Assembly (NCBI RefSeq): GCF_009497775.1
Contig: NZ_CP031012.1
Location: forward strand, 930,001 to 994,000
Length of the DNA stretch: 64,000 nucleotides
Direction of reading: 5' to 3'
From: Alcaligenes faecalis
Lineage (GTDB): Bacteria; Pseudomonadota; Gammaproteobacteria; Burkholderiales; Burkholderiaceae_B
Part shown: one piece after another, positions 27,101-37,952 of the stretch
Numbering within the stretch: the stretch's first letter is position 1
Layout of the letters: each line of letters starts with the position of its first letter
The notes under the pieces: generated by a model
What the model was told of the DNA's origin: nothing
Databases searched by the model: none
Seen by the model: only the letters and a program-made list of their open reading frames with translations
Position numbers and translations under genes: made by a program

Positions 27101-27838
27101 ATGGAAAAACAGCATGACTACAACGCAATCGGTACGATTTACGAGGAGTTCAACCGGACCTCGCCCGCCCGCTTGGCGGAGGTGGCCACTGTGGAGCAAT
27201 TGTTGGGGGAGGTGAAGGGCAAGTCGGTACTGGATCTGGCCTGTGGCTATGGCTTTTTCGGGCGCAGCGCCTACGAGCAGGGGGCGGCCAGGGTCGTGGG
27301 TGTGGATATTTCAGAGAGCATGATTAATCAGGCCAAAGACATTTCCAGACAGCAAAAGGAGGAGATCGAGTTCCGGGTGGGGGATGTACTGGAAATGGGG
27401 GTGATCGGGCAGTTCGACCGGGCCATTGCGGCTTTTCTGTTCAATTATTCCCGTTCGCTGCAGGAGCTGGAGCAGATGTTTCAGGCGGTGGCAGACAATC
27501 TGAAACCGGATGGTCGTTTGGTGGCATATACCGTTAATCCGGATTTTCAGTTGGGCAAGGAGGATGTCGCCAAATACGGCTTGAAAGTGTTGACTGAGGA
27601 GCCATACCACGAGGGCTTTCGGCATACGGCCCATTTCAATGTGGGGCCGCCGATTCGCTTTACCTATCACCGCTGGGGCAGACAACACTATGAAGCAGCC
27701 TTGAAAAAGGCAGGTTTTCGTTCCTTCCGCTGGCAGGCGCCGGTAGTGACGCAGCAAGCTTTGGATGCCTATCCACCAGGGTTTTGGGAGGACTACGAGA
27801 AGAACTGTCCGCAAATCAGCTTGCTGTGCGAGCGTTGA
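27101..27838 (+). CDS. Class I SAM-dependent methyltransferase
   Basis: The 245-aa protein has motif I VLDLACGYGFFGR, the acidic end of strand 2 GVDISESMI, and motif II-like GDVLEM and AIAAFLFNYS. It resembles small-molecule methyltransferases of the UbiE/ToxA-like broad group. The ATG at 27101 has GGAGATGGAGAG upstream and matches the expected N terminus (HDYNAIGTIYEEF). It stands alone between two terminators. The substrate is unknown. Confidence 0.85.
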   Translation: MEKQHDYNAIGTIYEEFNRTSPARLAEVATVEQLLGEVKGKSVLDLACGYGFFGRSAYEQGAARVVGVDISESMINQAKDISRQQKEEIEFRVGDVLEMGVIGQFDRAIAAFLFNYSRSLQELEQMFQAVADNLKPDGRLVAYTVNPDFQLGKEDVAKYGLKVLTEEPYHEGFRHTAHFNVGPPIRFTYHRWGRQHYEAALKKAGFRSFRWQAPVVTQQALDAYPPGFWEDYEKNCPQISLLCER

Positions 27839-27841
27839 TAG

Positions 27842-27871
27842 AAAAAGGCCGCAATCTATGCGGCCTTTTTT
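27842..27871. terminator. Bidirectional rho-independent terminator
   Basis: Stem AAAAAGGCCGCA/TGCGGCCTTTTT lies between the convergent methyltransferase and transaldolase genes. Confidence 0.87.
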
Positions 27872-27890
27872 AGGGGGGCGAAGGGATAGG

Positions 27891-28853
27891 TCAAGCCTGC
27901 TGACGTGCCTGTTGAATCAGGGTATCCAGCTTGATGCCATCTGCGGTGAACTGACGGATGCCTTCGGCCAGTTTTTCAGTGGCCATTGCGTCTTGGTTCA
28001 GGTCGGTGCGGAAGGTTATTTCGTTGCTGGCACGCCATTCGGGGGCGACGGCCTTGGCGCGGGCCACATCCAGCATGGCAGGGACTTCACCTTGAGCCGC
28101 ATCCAGCTGGCCCAGCAGATCCGGGCTGATGGTCAGCAGATCGCAACCAGCCAGGGCCTTGATCTGGCCGATATTACGGAAGCTGGCGCCCATGATCTCC
28201 GTGGGGATGTCATAGGTTTTGTAGTACTCGTAAATGCTGCGTACCGAGCGTACGCCGGGATCGTTTTCGCCCTGGTTGGCGCTTTCGTCCCAGTCCTGGC
28301 CGGCAGTTTTCTTGAACCAGTCGTAGATGCGGCCCACAAAGGGCGAGATCAGGGTGACTTTGGCCTGGGCGCAGGCAATGGCTTGCGGCAGGCAGAACAA
28401 GAGGGTCAGGTTGCAGTTGATGCCTTCGGCTTGCAGCGTTCGGGCGGCCTGAATGCCTTCCCAGGTGCTGGCCAGCTTGATGAGCACGCGTTCGCGGGCG
28501 ATACCGGCTTTTTCGTAATGCTGGATGATGTGGCGGGCGCGCTCGACGCTGGCCAGGGTATCAAAGGACAGGCGGGCATCCACTTCGGTGGAGACACGGC
28601 CCGGCACAATATCCAGAATCTGGCGGCCAAAGGCGACCAGCAGCAGATCGCTGGTTTCAGCCAGGCTGGCATGAGGGTGGTCGGTGATGACGCGTTCCAG
28701 CAACGGTCGATAGGCCGCTTGCTGGACAGCCTTCAGAATCAGGGAAGGATTGGTTGTTGCATCGGTAGGGCGATACGCACGCATCGCTTCAAAATCGCCC
28801 GTATCGGCCACTACGGTTGTGCACTGGCGCAGGGAGTCAAGCTGAGTAGTCAT
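27891..28853 (-). CDS. tal: Transaldolase
   Basis: The 320-aa protein is a full-length TalB-type transaldolase, which moves a dihydroxyacetone unit between sugar phosphates in the non-oxidative pentose phosphate pathway. The Schiff-base lysine is K126 in [11 protein letters not shown], and [11 protein letters not shown] near the N terminus and [10 protein letters not shown] are conserved. It is monocistronic and divergent from carA. Confidence 0.95.
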   Translation of the reverse strand: MTTQLDSLRQCTTVVADTGDFEAMRAYRPTDATTNPSLILKAVQQAAYRPLLERVITDHPHASLAETSDLLLVAFGRQILDIVPGRVSTEVDARLSFDTLASVERARHIIQHYEKAGIARERVLIKLASTWEGIQAARTLQAEGINCNLTLLFCLPQAIACAQAKVTLISPFVGRIYDWFKKTAGQDWDESANQGENDPGVRSVRSIYEYYKTYDIPTEIMGASFRNIGQIKALAGCDLLTISPDLLGQLDAAQGEVPAMLDVARAKAVAPEWRASNEITFRTDLNQDAMATEKLAEGIRQFTADGIKLDTLIQQARQQA

Positions 28854-28975
28854 GTCTGTTACTAGTCCATCGCAAAGCCATCAAACCAATCGATTACTGT
28901 AGTCGATTTTCCAAGTTTTCGTGCCTGGTTTCAGTGTTATTACCGATAAACTACCGGAAAAACGCCGTTTGAGCA

Positions 28976-28981
28976 TATAAT
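28976..28981 (+). promoter_or_regulatory. Candidate -10 element of the carAB promoter
   Basis: A perfect TATAAT lies 41 bases upstream of the carA start codon. The expected -35 position has only ACCGGA-like sequence, so the promoter may need an activator or rely on the strong -10. Confidence 0.5.
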
Positions 28982-29022
28982 TAGAAGGTTTAATATTAAT
29001 TTCAGAATCCGGGGTTTTTAAC

Positions 29023-30186
29023 GTGCTGCCGTCTTTATTTCCTGAGGAGTCCCGCACTATCACTAGTGCCGTCCTAGCCCTGGCGGATGGAACCCTATTC
29101 AAAGGGGTATCAATCGGTGCCGAGGGGCACTGTGTTGCTGAGATCGTTTTCAATACAGCCATGACGGGCTATCAGGAAATCCTGACAGACCCAAGCTACA
29201 GCGGGCAAATTGTTACGCTTACCTATCCGCACATCGGTAATACCGGTGTCAATCCAGAGGACTCCGAATCCACCAAAGCCCACGCTGCCGGGCTTGTCAT
29301 TCGCGATTGTCCCGCCCGCCTGTCCAACTTCCGCTCCACCCAGTCCTTGCCCGACTACCTGAAAGCTCAGGGCGTTGTGGCCATCTCCGGTATCGATACC
29401 CGCAAGCTGACCCGCATTCTGCGCGAGAAAGGCTCCATGGGTGCCTGCATCCTGGTCGGTGACGATGCCGAACGTGCTCTGGAACTGGCCCGCTCTTTCC
29501 CTGGCCTGAAAGGTCAGGATCTGGCCAAGGTGGTTACCACCGACAAGACCTACAACTGGACCGAAGGTTCGTGGGAACTGGGCCAAGGTTTCTCCAAGCC
29601 CGAAGGCGAGCGCTTTCACGTGGTGGCTTACGACTTTGGCGTCAAGGCCAACATCCTGCGCCTGATGGCAGACCGTGGCTGTAAGGTCACTGTGGTGCCT
29701 GCGCAAACTCCATTGGCCGATGTGCTGGCTTATGAGCCCGACGGCGTGTTCCTGTCCAACGGCCCTGGCGATCCGGAGCCTTGCGATTACGCCATCGAAG
29801 CCTGCAAGGGCTTGCTGGAGCGCAAGCTGCCTGTGTTTGGTATTTGCCTGGGTCATCAGATCCTGGGTCTGGCCGTGGGTGCTCAGACCTTGAAGATGAA
29901 AAACGGCCACCACGGTGCCAACCACCCTGTACAGGAACTGGCCAGCGGCCGCGTGTTCATCACCAGCCAGAACCACGGCTTTGCGGTGGATGCCACCACC
30001 TTGCCAGCCAATGCCAAGGTCACGCACATTTCTTTGTTCGACCAGAGCCTGCAAGGCTTCGAGTTGACAGATCGCCCCGCGTTTTGCTTCCAGGGTCACC
30101 CCGAAGCCACTCCCGGCCCGCGCGATATTGCCTCGCTGTTCGACAAATTCATCAGCCTGATGGCTGCTCACCAGGCCAATAAATAA
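29023..30186 (+). CDS. carA: Carbamoyl-phosphate synthase small subunit
   Basis: The 387-aa protein supplies ammonia from glutamine to CarB for arginine and pyrimidine synthesis. The class I amidotransferase nucleophile is C275 in [12 protein letters not shown] and the H-E pair is in [13 protein letters not shown]. The N-terminal domain starts with [20 protein letters not shown]. The start codon is GTG with weak ribosome site; the next in-frame ATG would cut into conserved sequence. It is followed after 8 bases by carB. Confidence 0.95.
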   Translation: MLPSLFPEESRTITSAVLALADGTLFKGVSIGAEGHCVAEIVFNTAMTGYQEILTDPSYSGQIVTLTYPHIGNTGVNPEDSESTKAHAAGLVIRDCPARLSNFRSTQSLPDYLKAQGVVAISGIDTRKLTRILREKGSMGACILVGDDAERALELARSFPGLKGQDLAKVVTTDKTYNWTEGSWELGQGFSKPEGERFHVVAYDFGVKANILRLMADRGCKVTVVPAQTPLADVLAYEPDGVFLSNGPGDPEPCDYAIEACKGLLERKLPVFGICLGHQILGLAVGAQTLKMKNGHHGANHPVQELASGRVFITSQNHGFAVDATTLPANAKVTHISLFDQSLQGFELTDRPAFCFQGHPEATPGPRDIASLFDKFISLMAAHQANK

Positions 30187-30194
30187 ATCGCACT

Positions 30195-33100
30195 ATGCCA
30201 AAGCGTTCAGACTTAAAAAGCATTCTTATCATTGGCGCAGGCCCGATCATCATTGGTCAGGCTTGTGAATTCGACTACTCGGGAGCCCAGGCATGTAAGG
30301 CCCTGAAGGCCGAGGGTTACCGGACTGTGCTGGTCAACAGCAACCCGGCCACCATCATGACGGACCCGGACACGGCCGACGTCACCTACATCGAGCCCAT
30401 CACCTGGCAAGCTGTCGAGAAAATCATTGAAAAAGAGCGTCCCGATGCGCTCTTGCCCACCATGGGCGGCCAAACCGCGCTGAACTGCGCCCTGGATCTG
30501 GCCAAGCATGGCGTGCTGGAAAAATTTGGTGTCGAGCTGATCGGTGCCAATGCCGCCGCTATCGAAAAAGCCGAAGACCGCCTGAAGTTCAAGGACGCCA
30601 TGACCTCCATCGGTCTGGAGTCCGCCAAGTCCGGCGTGGCTCATTCCATGGACGAGGCCTGGGCTGTTCAAAAGCGTATCGCTGAAGAAATCGGCACAGC
30701 CGGTTTCCCCGTCGTGATTCGCCCCAGCTTCACGCTGGGCGGTACGGGCGGCGGTATTGCCTACAACCCTGAAGAATTCGAAACCATCTGCCGTCGTGGT
30801 CTGGAAGCATCGCCTACCAACGAACTGCTGATTGAAGAATCCCTGCTGGGCTGGAAAGAGTTTGAAATGGAAGTCGTGCGCGACCGCGCCGACAACTGCA
30901 TTATTGTGTGCTCCATTGAAAACCTGGACCCCATGGGCGTGCACACGGGTGACTCCATCACCGTGGCTCCTGCCCAAACCCTGACCGACCGCGAATACCA
31001 GATCATGCGTAATGCTTCGATCGCCGTACTGCGCGAAATCGGTGTGGATACCGGTGGTTCGAACGTGCAGTTTGCGGTGAACCCCGATAACGGCCGCATG
31101 ATCGTTATCGAAATGAACCCGCGCGTGTCCCGTTCCTCGGCCCTGGCTTCCAAAGCCACGGGTTTCCCTATCGCCAAGATTGCTGCGCGTCTGGCTGTGG
31201 GTTACACCCTGGACGAGCTGCTGAACGAAATCACCGGCGGTGCTACCCCCGCTTCGTTCGAGCCCACCATCGACTACGTGGTTACCAAAGTGCCACGTTT
31301 CGCCTTCGAAAAATTCCCTCAGGCCGACTCGCGCCTGACCACCCAGATGAAATCCGTGGGTGAAGTGATGGCCATTGGCCGTACTTTCCAGGAATCCTTC
31401 CAGAAAGCCCTGCGTGGCTTGGAAGTGGGTGTGGATGGTCTGAACCAGAAAACCACCGACCGCGAAAAACTGCAGGTCGAGCTGGGCGAACCCGGCCCAG
31501 AGCGTATCTGGTACGTAGGCGATGCTTTCGCTCAAGGCCTGAGCCTGGACGAAGTTCACAACCTGACCAAGATCGACCCCTGGTTCCTGGCCCAGATCAA
31601 AGAGATCGTGGACATCGAACTGGCTCTGGAACAAAAGACGCTGGCCGATCTGGACCGCGACACCTTGTTCGGTCTGAAGCGCCGTGGTTTCTCCGACCGC
31701 CGTCTGGCTTTCCTGCTGGATACCGTGGAATCGGAAGTGCGCAAACTGCGTCACCAGCTGAACGTGCGTCCTGTCTACAAGCGTGTGGACACCTGCGCTG
31801 CTGAATTCTCCACCGATACGGCCTACATGTACTCGACCTACGAGGAAGAGTGCGAATCTAATCCTACGGACAAGAAGAAGATCATTGTTCTGGGTGGTGG
31901 TCCTAACCGTATTGGTCAAGGTATCGAGTTTGACTACTGCTGCGTGCACGCTGCTCTGGCATTGCGCGAAGATGGTTACGAAACCATCATGGTCAACTGC
32001 AACCCCGAAACTGTTTCTACCGACTACGACACCTCCGACCGTCTGTACTTCGAGCCTCTGACTCTGGAAGACGTGCTGGAAATCGTCCACATCGAAAAAC
32101 CAGTGGGCACCATCGTTCAGTACGGTGGCCAGACTCCTCTGAAATTGGCCCGTGCTCTGGAAGCCAACGGTGTACCTATCATCGGTACCAGCCCTGAATC
32201 CATTGACGTGGCCGAAGACCGTGAGCGCTTCCAGAAGCTGCTGACCAAGCTGGGTCTGCGTCAGCCACCAAACCGTACCGCTCGTACCGAAGGCGAAGCC
32301 ATTTCCCTGGCTGCTGAAATCGGTTACCCGCTGGTGGTGCGCCCAAGCTACGTGCTGGGTGGCCGTGCCATGGAAATCGTGCACGAACAGCAAGACCTGG
32401 AGCGCTACATGCGCGAAGCGGTCAAGGTCAGCAATGACTCGCCCGTGCTGCTGGATCACTTCCTGAACAACGCCACGGAAGTGGACGTGGACTGCCTGGC
32501 CGATGGCGAGCGCGTCTTTGTGGGCGGTGTGATGCAACACATCGAGCAGGCTGGTGTTCACTCCGGTGACTCCGCTTGCAGCTTGCCTCCTTACTCGCTC
32601 AGCGACGAAACCGTGGCTGAAATCAAGCGCCAGACCGCACTCATGGCCAAGGCCCTGAACGTGAAGGGCTTGATGAACGTGCAGTTCGCCATTCAGGACG
32701 GTGATGTTTACGTGCTGGAAGTGAACCCACGTGCTTCGCGTACCGTGCCGTTCGTCTCCAAGGCTACCGGTTTGCAGCTGGCCAAGATCGCCGCTCGTGC
32801 CATGGCCGGTCAGACTCTGTCCGAGCAAGGCATTACCGAAGAAGTCACGCCGCCTTACTACAGCGTGAAAGAAGCCGTGTTCCCCTTCGTGAAGTTCCCT
32901 GGTGTGGATACCATTCTGGGACCTGAAATGAAGTCCACCGGCGAAGTCATGGGCGTGGGCACCTCGTTTGCCGAAGCCTTCGTGAAGTCGCAGATGGCTG
33001 CCAGCGTGAACCTGCCCAAGGGCGGTCTGGCCTTCATCAGCGTGCGTGCTCAGGACAAACCTCAAGCCGTTGAAGTGGCTCGTGGCCTGATTTCGCTGGG

Positions 33101-33437
33101 CTTCAAAGTTGTGGCTACTCGCGGTACCGCCAGCGCCATCGAACAGGCCGGTCTGGCTGTTCAAGTGGTGAACAAGGTTACCGAAGGTCGTCCGCACATT
33201 GTGGACATGATCAAGAACGGCGAAATCTCCTTGGTCATCAATACGGTTGAAGAGCGTCGCAACGCTATCGTTGATTCGCGTACAATCCGTACACATGCGC
33301 TGGCTGCCAACCTGGCCTACTACACCACCATTGCCGGTGCTGTAGCTGCGGTTCAAGGCTTGCAGTATCTGAGCCAAGGTGAAGGCTTGAAGGTTTACGC
33401 GGTTCAAGAGCTGCACGCTCTGCTCGCGAAACACTAA
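30195..33437 (+). CDS. carB: Carbamoyl-phosphate synthase large subunit
   Basis: The 1080-aa protein has the two homologous ATP-grasp halves (each with a GAGPI or [10 protein letters not shown] biotin-carboxylase-like start, at about residues 13 and 567) and a C-terminal regulatory domain from about residue 945 with the MGS-like fold ([16 protein letters not shown]). Length is normal. It forms carbamoyl phosphate from bicarbonate, ATP and ammonia from CarA. A terminator follows, so the next genes are a separate unit. Confidence 0.97.
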   Translation: MPKRSDLKSILIIGAGPIIIGQACEFDYSGAQACKALKAEGYRTVLVNSNPATIMTDPDTADVTYIEPITWQAVEKIIEKERPDALLPTMGGQTALNCALDLAKHGVLEKFGVELIGANAAAIEKAEDRLKFKDAMTSIGLESAKSGVAHSMDEAWAVQKRIAEEIGTAGFPVVIRPSFTLGGTGGGIAYNPEEFETICRRGLEASPTNELLIEESLLGWKEFEMEVVRDRADNCIIVCSIENLDPMGVHTGDSITVAPAQTLTDREYQIMRNASIAVLREIGVDTGGSNVQFAVNPDNGRMIVIEMNPRVSRSSALASKATGFPIAKIAARLAVGYTLDELLNEITGGATPASFEPTIDYVVTKVPRFAFEKFPQADSRLTTQMKSVGEVMAIGRTFQESFQKALRGLEVGVDGLNQKTTDREKLQVELGEPGPERIWYVGDAFAQGLSLDEVHNLTKIDPWFLAQIKEIVDIELALEQKTLADLDRDTLFGLKRRGFSDRRLAFLLDTVESEVRKLRHQLNVRPVYKRVDTCAAEFSTDTAYMYSTYEEECESNPTDKKKIIVLGGGPNRIGQGIEFDYCCVHAALALREDGYETIMVNCNPETVSTDYDTSDRLYFEPLTLEDVLEIVHIEKPVGTIVQYGGQTPLKLARALEANGVPIIGTSPESIDVAEDRERFQKLLTKLGLRQPPNRTARTEGEAISLAAEIGYPLVVRPSYVLGGRAMEIVHEQQDLERYMREAVKVSNDSPVLLDHFLNNATEVDVDCLADGERVFVGGVMQHIEQAGVHSGDSACSLPPYSLSDETVAEIKRQTALMAKALNVKGLMNVQFAIQDGDVYVLEVNPRASRTVPFVSKATGLQLAKIAARAMAGQTLSEQGITEEVTPPYYSVKEAVFPFVKFPGVDTILGPEMKSTGEVMGVGTSFAEAFVKSQMAASVNLPKGGLAFISVRAQDKPQAVEVARGLISLGFKVVATRGTASAIEQAGLAVQVVNKVTEGRPHIVDMIKNGEISLVINTVEERRNAIVDSRTIRTHALAANLAYYTTIAGAVAAVQGLQYLSQGEGLKVYAVQELHALLAKH

Positions 33438-33452
33438 GTCTTGCCCAGCTGG

Positions 33453-33483
33453 AAAGGCGCACCTTAGCGGTGCGCCTTTTTTT
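33453..33483 (+). terminator. Rho-independent terminator after carB
   Basis: An 11-base stem AAAGGCGCACC/GGTGCGCCTTT with loop TTAGC and a T run, 16 bases past carB. Confidence 0.9.
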
Positions 33484-33578
33484 GTTCTTGCATCAGACAA
33501 GACCAAGCCGTCGTATTGGGGCAGCACGCAGGCCACCGCCTGCACAGTGCAGAAGTTTTCTTCTTTGGAGATCATGTC

Positions 33579-34475
33579 GTGAAATGGTTCATTCTTGCCT
33601 TGTTCATCGTGTGCACGATTGTTGTGCACTTCAGGGGTCGAGTCAGGCACCGCTTTTCCCGCCAGTTGCTGGACCATTCCACCTTCACGGCTCCTCTGAA
33701 CGTCTTCATGTATGGCTTTTCGGCAGTGCCCAACGAACCGTATCTGGATCTGAAGCACTTTCCCGAGCTGAACAAGCTGCTGGAGCACTGCGACGAAATC
33801 CGTGCCGAGGCCGAGCAGCTATTTGGTGAGGGCCATATCAAGGCCTCGGACAAATACAACGATGCGGGCTTCAACTCCTTCTTCAAAACCGGCTGGACGC
33901 GCTTTTACCTGAAGTGGTATGACGCCGACCACCCTTCGGCGCGCGAGCTGTGCCCGGTGACGACCAATCTGCTCAAGGATATTCCTTCGATCAAGGCGGC
34001 CATGTTCACCTCCTTGCCGCCCGGTGCCCGTTTGCCGCGTCACCGCGACCCTTATGCGGGTTCGCTGCGTTTTCACATGGGCTTGATGACGCCCAATAGC
34101 CCCGATTGCTATATCGAAGTGGACGGCCAGAGGTATCACTGGCGTGACGGCGAGGCTGTGGTGTTTGATGAAACCTTTATTCACTATGCCGAAAACAAGA
34201 CCGATCAGAACCGCATCATCCTGTTTGCCGACGTAGAGCGCCCCATGCGTTACCGCTGGGCTCAGGCGGTCAACCATGCCGTGGGTGGTTTCTTGCTGCG
34301 CGCTGCTGCTGCTCCCAACCAGGAAGGGGACCGCACGGGTGGCATCAACCGTATTTTCGGTACGGTTTATGCGGTACGTCGTTTCGGCAAGGCGATCAAG
34401 AAAAAGAACGAAACCCTGTACTACATCCTCAAGTGGTTGCTGGTGCTGGGTATTGCAGCCCTGATCTTCCTGTAA
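33579..34475 (+). CDS. lpxO: LpxO-like aspartyl/asparaginyl beta-hydroxylase family protein
   Basis: The 298-aa protein has a hydrophobic N-terminal anchor, a dioxygenase domain and a C-terminal membrane helix (YYILKWLLVLGIAALIF), the plan of LpxO, which hydroxylates lipid A acyl chains at carbon 2. Iron and 2-oxoglutarate ligands are seen in LPRHRDPYAGSLRFHMGL and FIHYAENKTDQNRI. The start is a GTG with TTTGGAG eight bases upstream; a nearby ATG at 33574 runs straight into a stop. It is followed by a short-chain dehydrogenase after 13 bases. A lipid A role is inferred from the family. Confidence 0.82.
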   Translation: MKWFILALFIVCTIVVHFRGRVRHRFSRQLLDHSTFTAPLNVFMYGFSAVPNEPYLDLKHFPELNKLLEHCDEIRAEAEQLFGEGHIKASDKYNDAGFNSFFKTGWTRFYLKWYDADHPSARELCPVTTNLLKDIPSIKAAMFTSLPPGARLPRHRDPYAGSLRFHMGLMTPNSPDCYIEVDGQRYHWRDGEAVVFDETFIHYAENKTDQNRIILFADVERPMRYRWAQAVNHAVGGFLLRAAAAPNQEGDRTGGINRIFGTVYAVRRFGKAIKKKNETLYYILKWLLVLGIAALIFL

Positions 34476-34488
34476 AGTGCGGCTGACG

Positions 34489-35259
34489 ATGCAAACCGTC
34501 TTTATTACAGGTGCCAGCAGCGGTTTGGGTAAGGCGCTGGCCCAGGAATACGCAGCCCAGGGCGCTTGCCTGGGTTTGCTGGGACGGCGTCAGGAAGAAC
34601 TCCAGACGCTGGCCGACAGCCTGCCCGGTGAGCACCGTATTTACGTTGCGGATGTGCGTGACAGAGACGCTTTGCATCAGGCGGCCCAGGACTTTTTGCA
34701 GTTCACGGGGCAAAAGATTGATGTGGTCATTGCCAGTGCAGGAATCAGTGCTGGCACCTTGACGGAAGAAACCGAAGACTTCGCTGTCTTCAAAGCCATT
34801 GTGGATACGAATCTGCTGGCCATGGTGGCAACTTTCGAACCCTTTATCGGCACCATGAAAGCGACAGGCAAGGGCACTTTGGTGGGCATTGCCAGCGTGG
34901 CCGGTATACGTGGTTTGCCGGGTGCAGGTGCTTATAGCAGTTCCAAGGCCGCGGTCATTGCGTATTGCGAAAGCCTGCGTCTGGAGCTATCGCTGCACGG
35001 TGTATCCGTGGTCACCATTACTCCCGGTTATATTCGCACGGCCATGACGGAGCATAATCCGTACTCCATGCCGTTCCTGATGCCTGCCGAGGACTTTGCC
35101 CGTAAAGCCCGTAAAACGATAGAGCAGGGTGTTTCCTACCGGGTCATCCCCTGGCCGATGGGTATTGTGTCCCGTCTGATGCGTCTGCTGCCCAACTGGC
35201 TGTACGATCGCCTGGCCCGTGGAGCACCGCGCAAGCCGCGCTTGAAGAAAGACTCCTGA
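34489..35259 (+). CDS. Short-chain dehydrogenase/reductase
   Basis: The 256-aa protein has the classical NAD(P) motif TGASSGLGKAL at residues 7-17, NAG-like ASAGIS, catalytic serine region GIASVAG and the YSSSK active-site motif. The C-terminal portion is basic and hydrophobic and may touch the membrane. It follows the LpxO-like gene by 13 bases in the same operon, which suggests lipid-related work, but the substrate is unknown. The ATG at 34489 gives the usual short N terminus. Confidence 0.87.
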   Translation: MQTVFITGASSGLGKALAQEYAAQGACLGLLGRRQEELQTLADSLPGEHRIYVADVRDRDALHQAAQDFLQFTGQKIDVVIASAGISAGTLTEETEDFAVFKAIVDTNLLAMVATFEPFIGTMKATGKGTLVGIASVAGIRGLPGAGAYSSSKAAVIAYCESLRLELSLHGVSVVTITPGYIRTAMTEHNPYSMPFLMPAEDFARKARKTIEQGVSYRVIPWPMGIVSRLMRLLPNWLYDRLARGAPRKPRLKKDS

Positions 35260-35280
35260 GCTTGCCCTGAAACAGGCTGC

Positions 35281-35919
35281 TTAGCGTTGCTCGTCCAGCG
35301 CCGTATTCAGATGTGGTAACTGCCCCCACTGCGTACAGGTCCAGTTCAAGTCTGCATCAATGCTGAAGAAGTTCAGGCTGGTATTCAGAATTGCGTGAGT
35401 GCGTTTTGCATTCAGCGGTTGCTGGTTCAGCTTGCGCCAGACCATATCAATAACGCCACCGTGTGCAAAAACCAGCAGGTTCTTGCCTGCATTTTGCTGG
35501 GACAGCTCTTCAAAGCAGCTCAGTATCCGTGTCTGGAATTGGCGTAGCGACTCACCACCTTCTACCGCGTAGTCGATATCCACCGTGTCGTCTGGCTGAT
35601 CGGGGCCGTGGCGACCCGCTGCATCCCAGGCCTGGCCTTCCAGTGTGCCAAAGCCGCGCTCGCGTAGCCCCTGAACGTGCTGGACTTCAATATCCCAGTG
35701 CTGACAGGCAATCGCCGCTGTTTCCGAGGCGCGTTGCAGATCACTGCTGATGACGGCGTCCACAGACATGTGAAACGCTGGGGAGCTCAGATAGCTTTGC
35801 AGGGCGCGGGCCTGTTCGCGGCCAGTCTCGTTCAGTTCTATATCCTGCCAGCCCTGTAAACGGCGTACGGCATTCCAGGCGGTTTCACCATGGCGGATCA
35901 GACAAATAGACGTACTCAT
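35281..35919 (-). CDS. Histidine phosphatase family protein
   Basis: The 212-aa protein has the phosphoglycerate-mutase-like core: LIRHGETAWN with the phosphorylated histidine, the second-site arginine in SSDLQRASETA, the acid residue in RERGFGTLEG and the second histidine in FAHGGVIDM. It is a phosphatase of this superfamily (GpmB/CobC-like), substrate unknown. It is convergent with the short-chain dehydrogenase, 21 bases apart. Confidence 0.88.
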   Translation of the reverse strand: MSTSICLIRHGETAWNAVRRLQGWQDIELNETGREQARALQSYLSSPAFHMSVDAVISSDLQRASETAAIACQHWDIEVQHVQGLRERGFGTLEGQAWDAAGRHGPDQPDDTVDIDYAVEGGESLRQFQTRILSCFEELSQQNAGKNLLVFAHGGVIDMVWRKLNQQPLNAKRTHAILNTSLNFFSIDADLNWTCTQWGQLPHLNTALDEQR

Positions 35920-36239
35920 GCTGGTGTAATCACTCTGCTAGGGAATCGGACTGCCAAAGGCAGGCTGATTGTCTATTGTAATGGGCCCGTCAAGCGCAGG
36001 CAGATAGAGGGGGTATATACCGCATATAGCGCGAGCATCGACGCCAAAAGGCAGTTTGAAACCTCTATTAGCTAGAACCATGTTGGGGTTTACCGCGTAC
36101 TGCCTTATTTTCAGGTGCCTTGTTGAGTCTTTCACGTTTAAAATCATGCCTCAACGAATCGGCCAGTCCCTTGCGGGTATGCTGCGCCAACGTCTAACGA
36201 ATTGCGCTGTATTTCTTTATTCCTTTTCTGGAACCCTTT
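35920..36239. other. Intergenic region upstream of the uracil permease
   Basis: The gap lies between two divergent genes and must hold both promoters. I see no RNA gene, terminator or strong repeat, and no confident promoter hexamers. Any leader effect on the permease (for example UTP-sensed attenuation) is not visible. Confidence 0.5.
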
Positions 36240-37565
36240 ATGTCTCAGTCTTACTTCCCGCGTTGGCGCCGTGTGTCCGGCAGCGAACCCGGTGCGGTTG
36301 TGCAGCCCGACGAATGTCTGGCCACACCGCAAAACATTGCCATGGGTGCGCAGCACGTGGTGGCCATGTTTGGCTCCACCATTCTGGCTCCCTTGTTGAT
36401 GGGCTTTGATCCCAATCTGGCCATCCTGATGTCCGGTATTGGTACGCTGATTTTCTTTGTGTTTGTCGGTGGCCGGGTTCCCAGCTACCTGGGTTCCAGC
36501 TTTGCCTTTATTGGTGGTGTGATTGCGGTTACCGGCTACGCTGGCAGCGGCCCGAATCCCAATATTGGCGTGGCCTTGGGGGCCATTATCATCTGCGGTT
36601 TGGTCTACACGCTGATCGGTATTCTGGTCTGGGTGTTCAATGCCCGTACCCAGGGTGGGGCAGCGCGTTTGATCAACCACTGGATGCCGCCTGTTGTTAC
36701 CGGCTCGATTGTGGCGGTGATTGGCCTGAATCTGGCTCCTATTGCCGCCAAGGGCGCCATGGGTAGCGGCACCTTCGATTCCATGATGGCCCTGATGACC
36801 GTCCTGTGCGTGGGCGGTATCGCGGTCTACACCCGTGGAGTTGCCCAGCGTTTGCTGATTCTGGTGGGTCTGGCTCTGGCTTGCGTGCTGTACTGGGTTT
36901 TCACCAACGTGATGGGCTACGGCACGCCCATCAACTTTGCGCCGGTTGCGCAAGCGGCCTGGTTGGGTCTGCCCAGCTTTGCTGCTCCTGTGTTCCAGGC
37001 TCATGCCATGACCGTGATTGTGCCAGTGGCCATCATTCTGGTGGCCGAGAACCTGGGGCACATCAAGGCTGTTAGCGCCATGACGGGTCAGGATCTGGAT
37101 GGTTATCTGGGTCGTGCCTTCGTGGGTGATGGCGTGGCGACCATGCTGTCCGGCTCCGTGGGCGGTACCGGTGTGACGACCTACGCTGAAAATATCGGCG
37201 TAATGGCTGCTACCCGTATCTACTCCACGCTGGTATTTGCCTTTGCCGCCGTAATTGCGATTTTTCTGGGTTTTTCGCCCAAGTTTGGCGCGGTGATCCA
37301 GTCCATTCCTGGTCCTGTACTGGGTGGCATGTCCATCGTGGTGTTTGGTTTGATTGCCATTGCTGGTGCCCGTATCTGGGTGGTGAACCAGGTGGATTTC
37401 AGCGATAACCGTAATCTGCTGGTGGCTGCCGTCACCCTGATTCTGGGCGCTGGTAACTTCTCCTTGCAGTTTGGCGTGATTCGTCTGGACGGCATTGGCT
37501 GCGCCACTTTTGGTGCCATCTTGCTGCACGCTCTGCTGCGAGGCCGTCGCCAGAATATGCTGTAG
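36240..37565 (+). CDS. uraA: Uracil permease, NCS2 family
   Basis: The 441-aa protein has about 14 hydrophobic segments and NCS2 marks: QHVVAMFGSTILAPLLMGFDP near the N terminus, AENLGHIKAVSAMTGQDLDGYLGRAFVGDG, and SGSVGGTGVTTYAENIGVMAATR. These place it with UraA-type uracil/proton symporters. It is monocistronic. The substrate is inferred from close resemblance to UraA; xanthine transport is less likely. Confidence 0.9.
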   Translation: MSQSYFPRWRRVSGSEPGAVVQPDECLATPQNIAMGAQHVVAMFGSTILAPLLMGFDPNLAILMSGIGTLIFFVFVGGRVPSYLGSSFAFIGGVIAVTGYAGSGPNPNIGVALGAIIICGLVYTLIGILVWVFNARTQGGAARLINHWMPPVVTGSIVAVIGLNLAPIAAKGAMGSGTFDSMMALMTVLCVGGIAVYTRGVAQRLLILVGLALACVLYWVFTNVMGYGTPINFAPVAQAAWLGLPSFAAPVFQAHAMTVIVPVAIILVAENLGHIKAVSAMTGQDLDGYLGRAFVGDGVATMLSGSVGGTGVTTYAENIGVMAATRIYSTLVFAFAAVIAIFLGFSPKFGAVIQSIPGPVLGGMSIVVFGLIAIAGARIWVVNQVDFSDNRNLLVAAVTLILGAGNFSLQFGVIRLDGIGCATFGAILLHALLRGRRQNML

Positions 37566-37697
37566 TCGGCCCAAGGCTGATCAATACTGGCCCGGCTCCG
37601 AGAAGTTTGAGCAGCAGCCTGTCGCTAGTCTTGAAATGGCCTGTTCCAAACCCTTGGCCCTTGAGCCTCTGTTTTTTTACACAGGGGTTTCAGGGGC

Positions 37698-37726
37698 TTG
37701 CTATTTTCAGGCAGTTTGCCGACAAT
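37698..37726 (+). promoter_or_regulatory. Candidate greA promoter
   Basis: TTGCTA (37698-37703), a 17-base spacer and GACAAT (37721-37726) fit a sigma-70 promoter. Transcription would start near 37733, just before a terminator hairpin and about 240 bases upstream of greA. Confidence 0.45.
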
Positions 37727-37734
37727 AGATCTCA

Positions 37735-37761
37735 CACCCCGGTTCTTCGCGGGGTTTTTTT
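37735..37761 (+). terminator. Terminator after uraA, or attenuator in the greA leader
   Basis: CCCCG and CGGGG form a short stem followed by seven T residues. It is 170 bases past uraA and lies inside the possible greA leader, so both roles are possible. Confidence 0.7.
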
Positions 37762-37926
37762 CTGCCACAGAATTTCTCTGTGTCGGAAAAGCCATATTGG
37801 GGCAGCCGGCAGGTTTGGCTTGAGCAGTGTGTTTGAACGTACGCTGTAGGGTCAGCAGGACTTTCAAGTCGGCCGATTCAACCTGTTTGATTGTTTGCCC
37901 CATCATCGTTATCCCCCTATCTTCCA

Positions 37927-37952
37927 GGCGCTCCTGCTACGGAGCGTCTTTT
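37927..37952 (+). terminator. Terminator-like hairpin just before greA
   Basis: GGCGCTCC and GGAGCGTC pair (one G-T wobble) around loop TGCTAC, followed by TTTT, ending about 10 bases before the greA ribosome site. It could attenuate greA. Confidence 0.55.

Noticed and set aside
30213..33788. 1191-codon open frame antisense to carB
   Set aside because: It mirrors the codon bias of carB and covers it exactly; the translation has no family resemblance. The same applies to the long antisense frames over ftsH, uraA and ppk.
37625..37906. Minus-strand frame between uraA and greA
   Set aside because: It spans terminator and promoter-like elements and has no supporting start signal or family.
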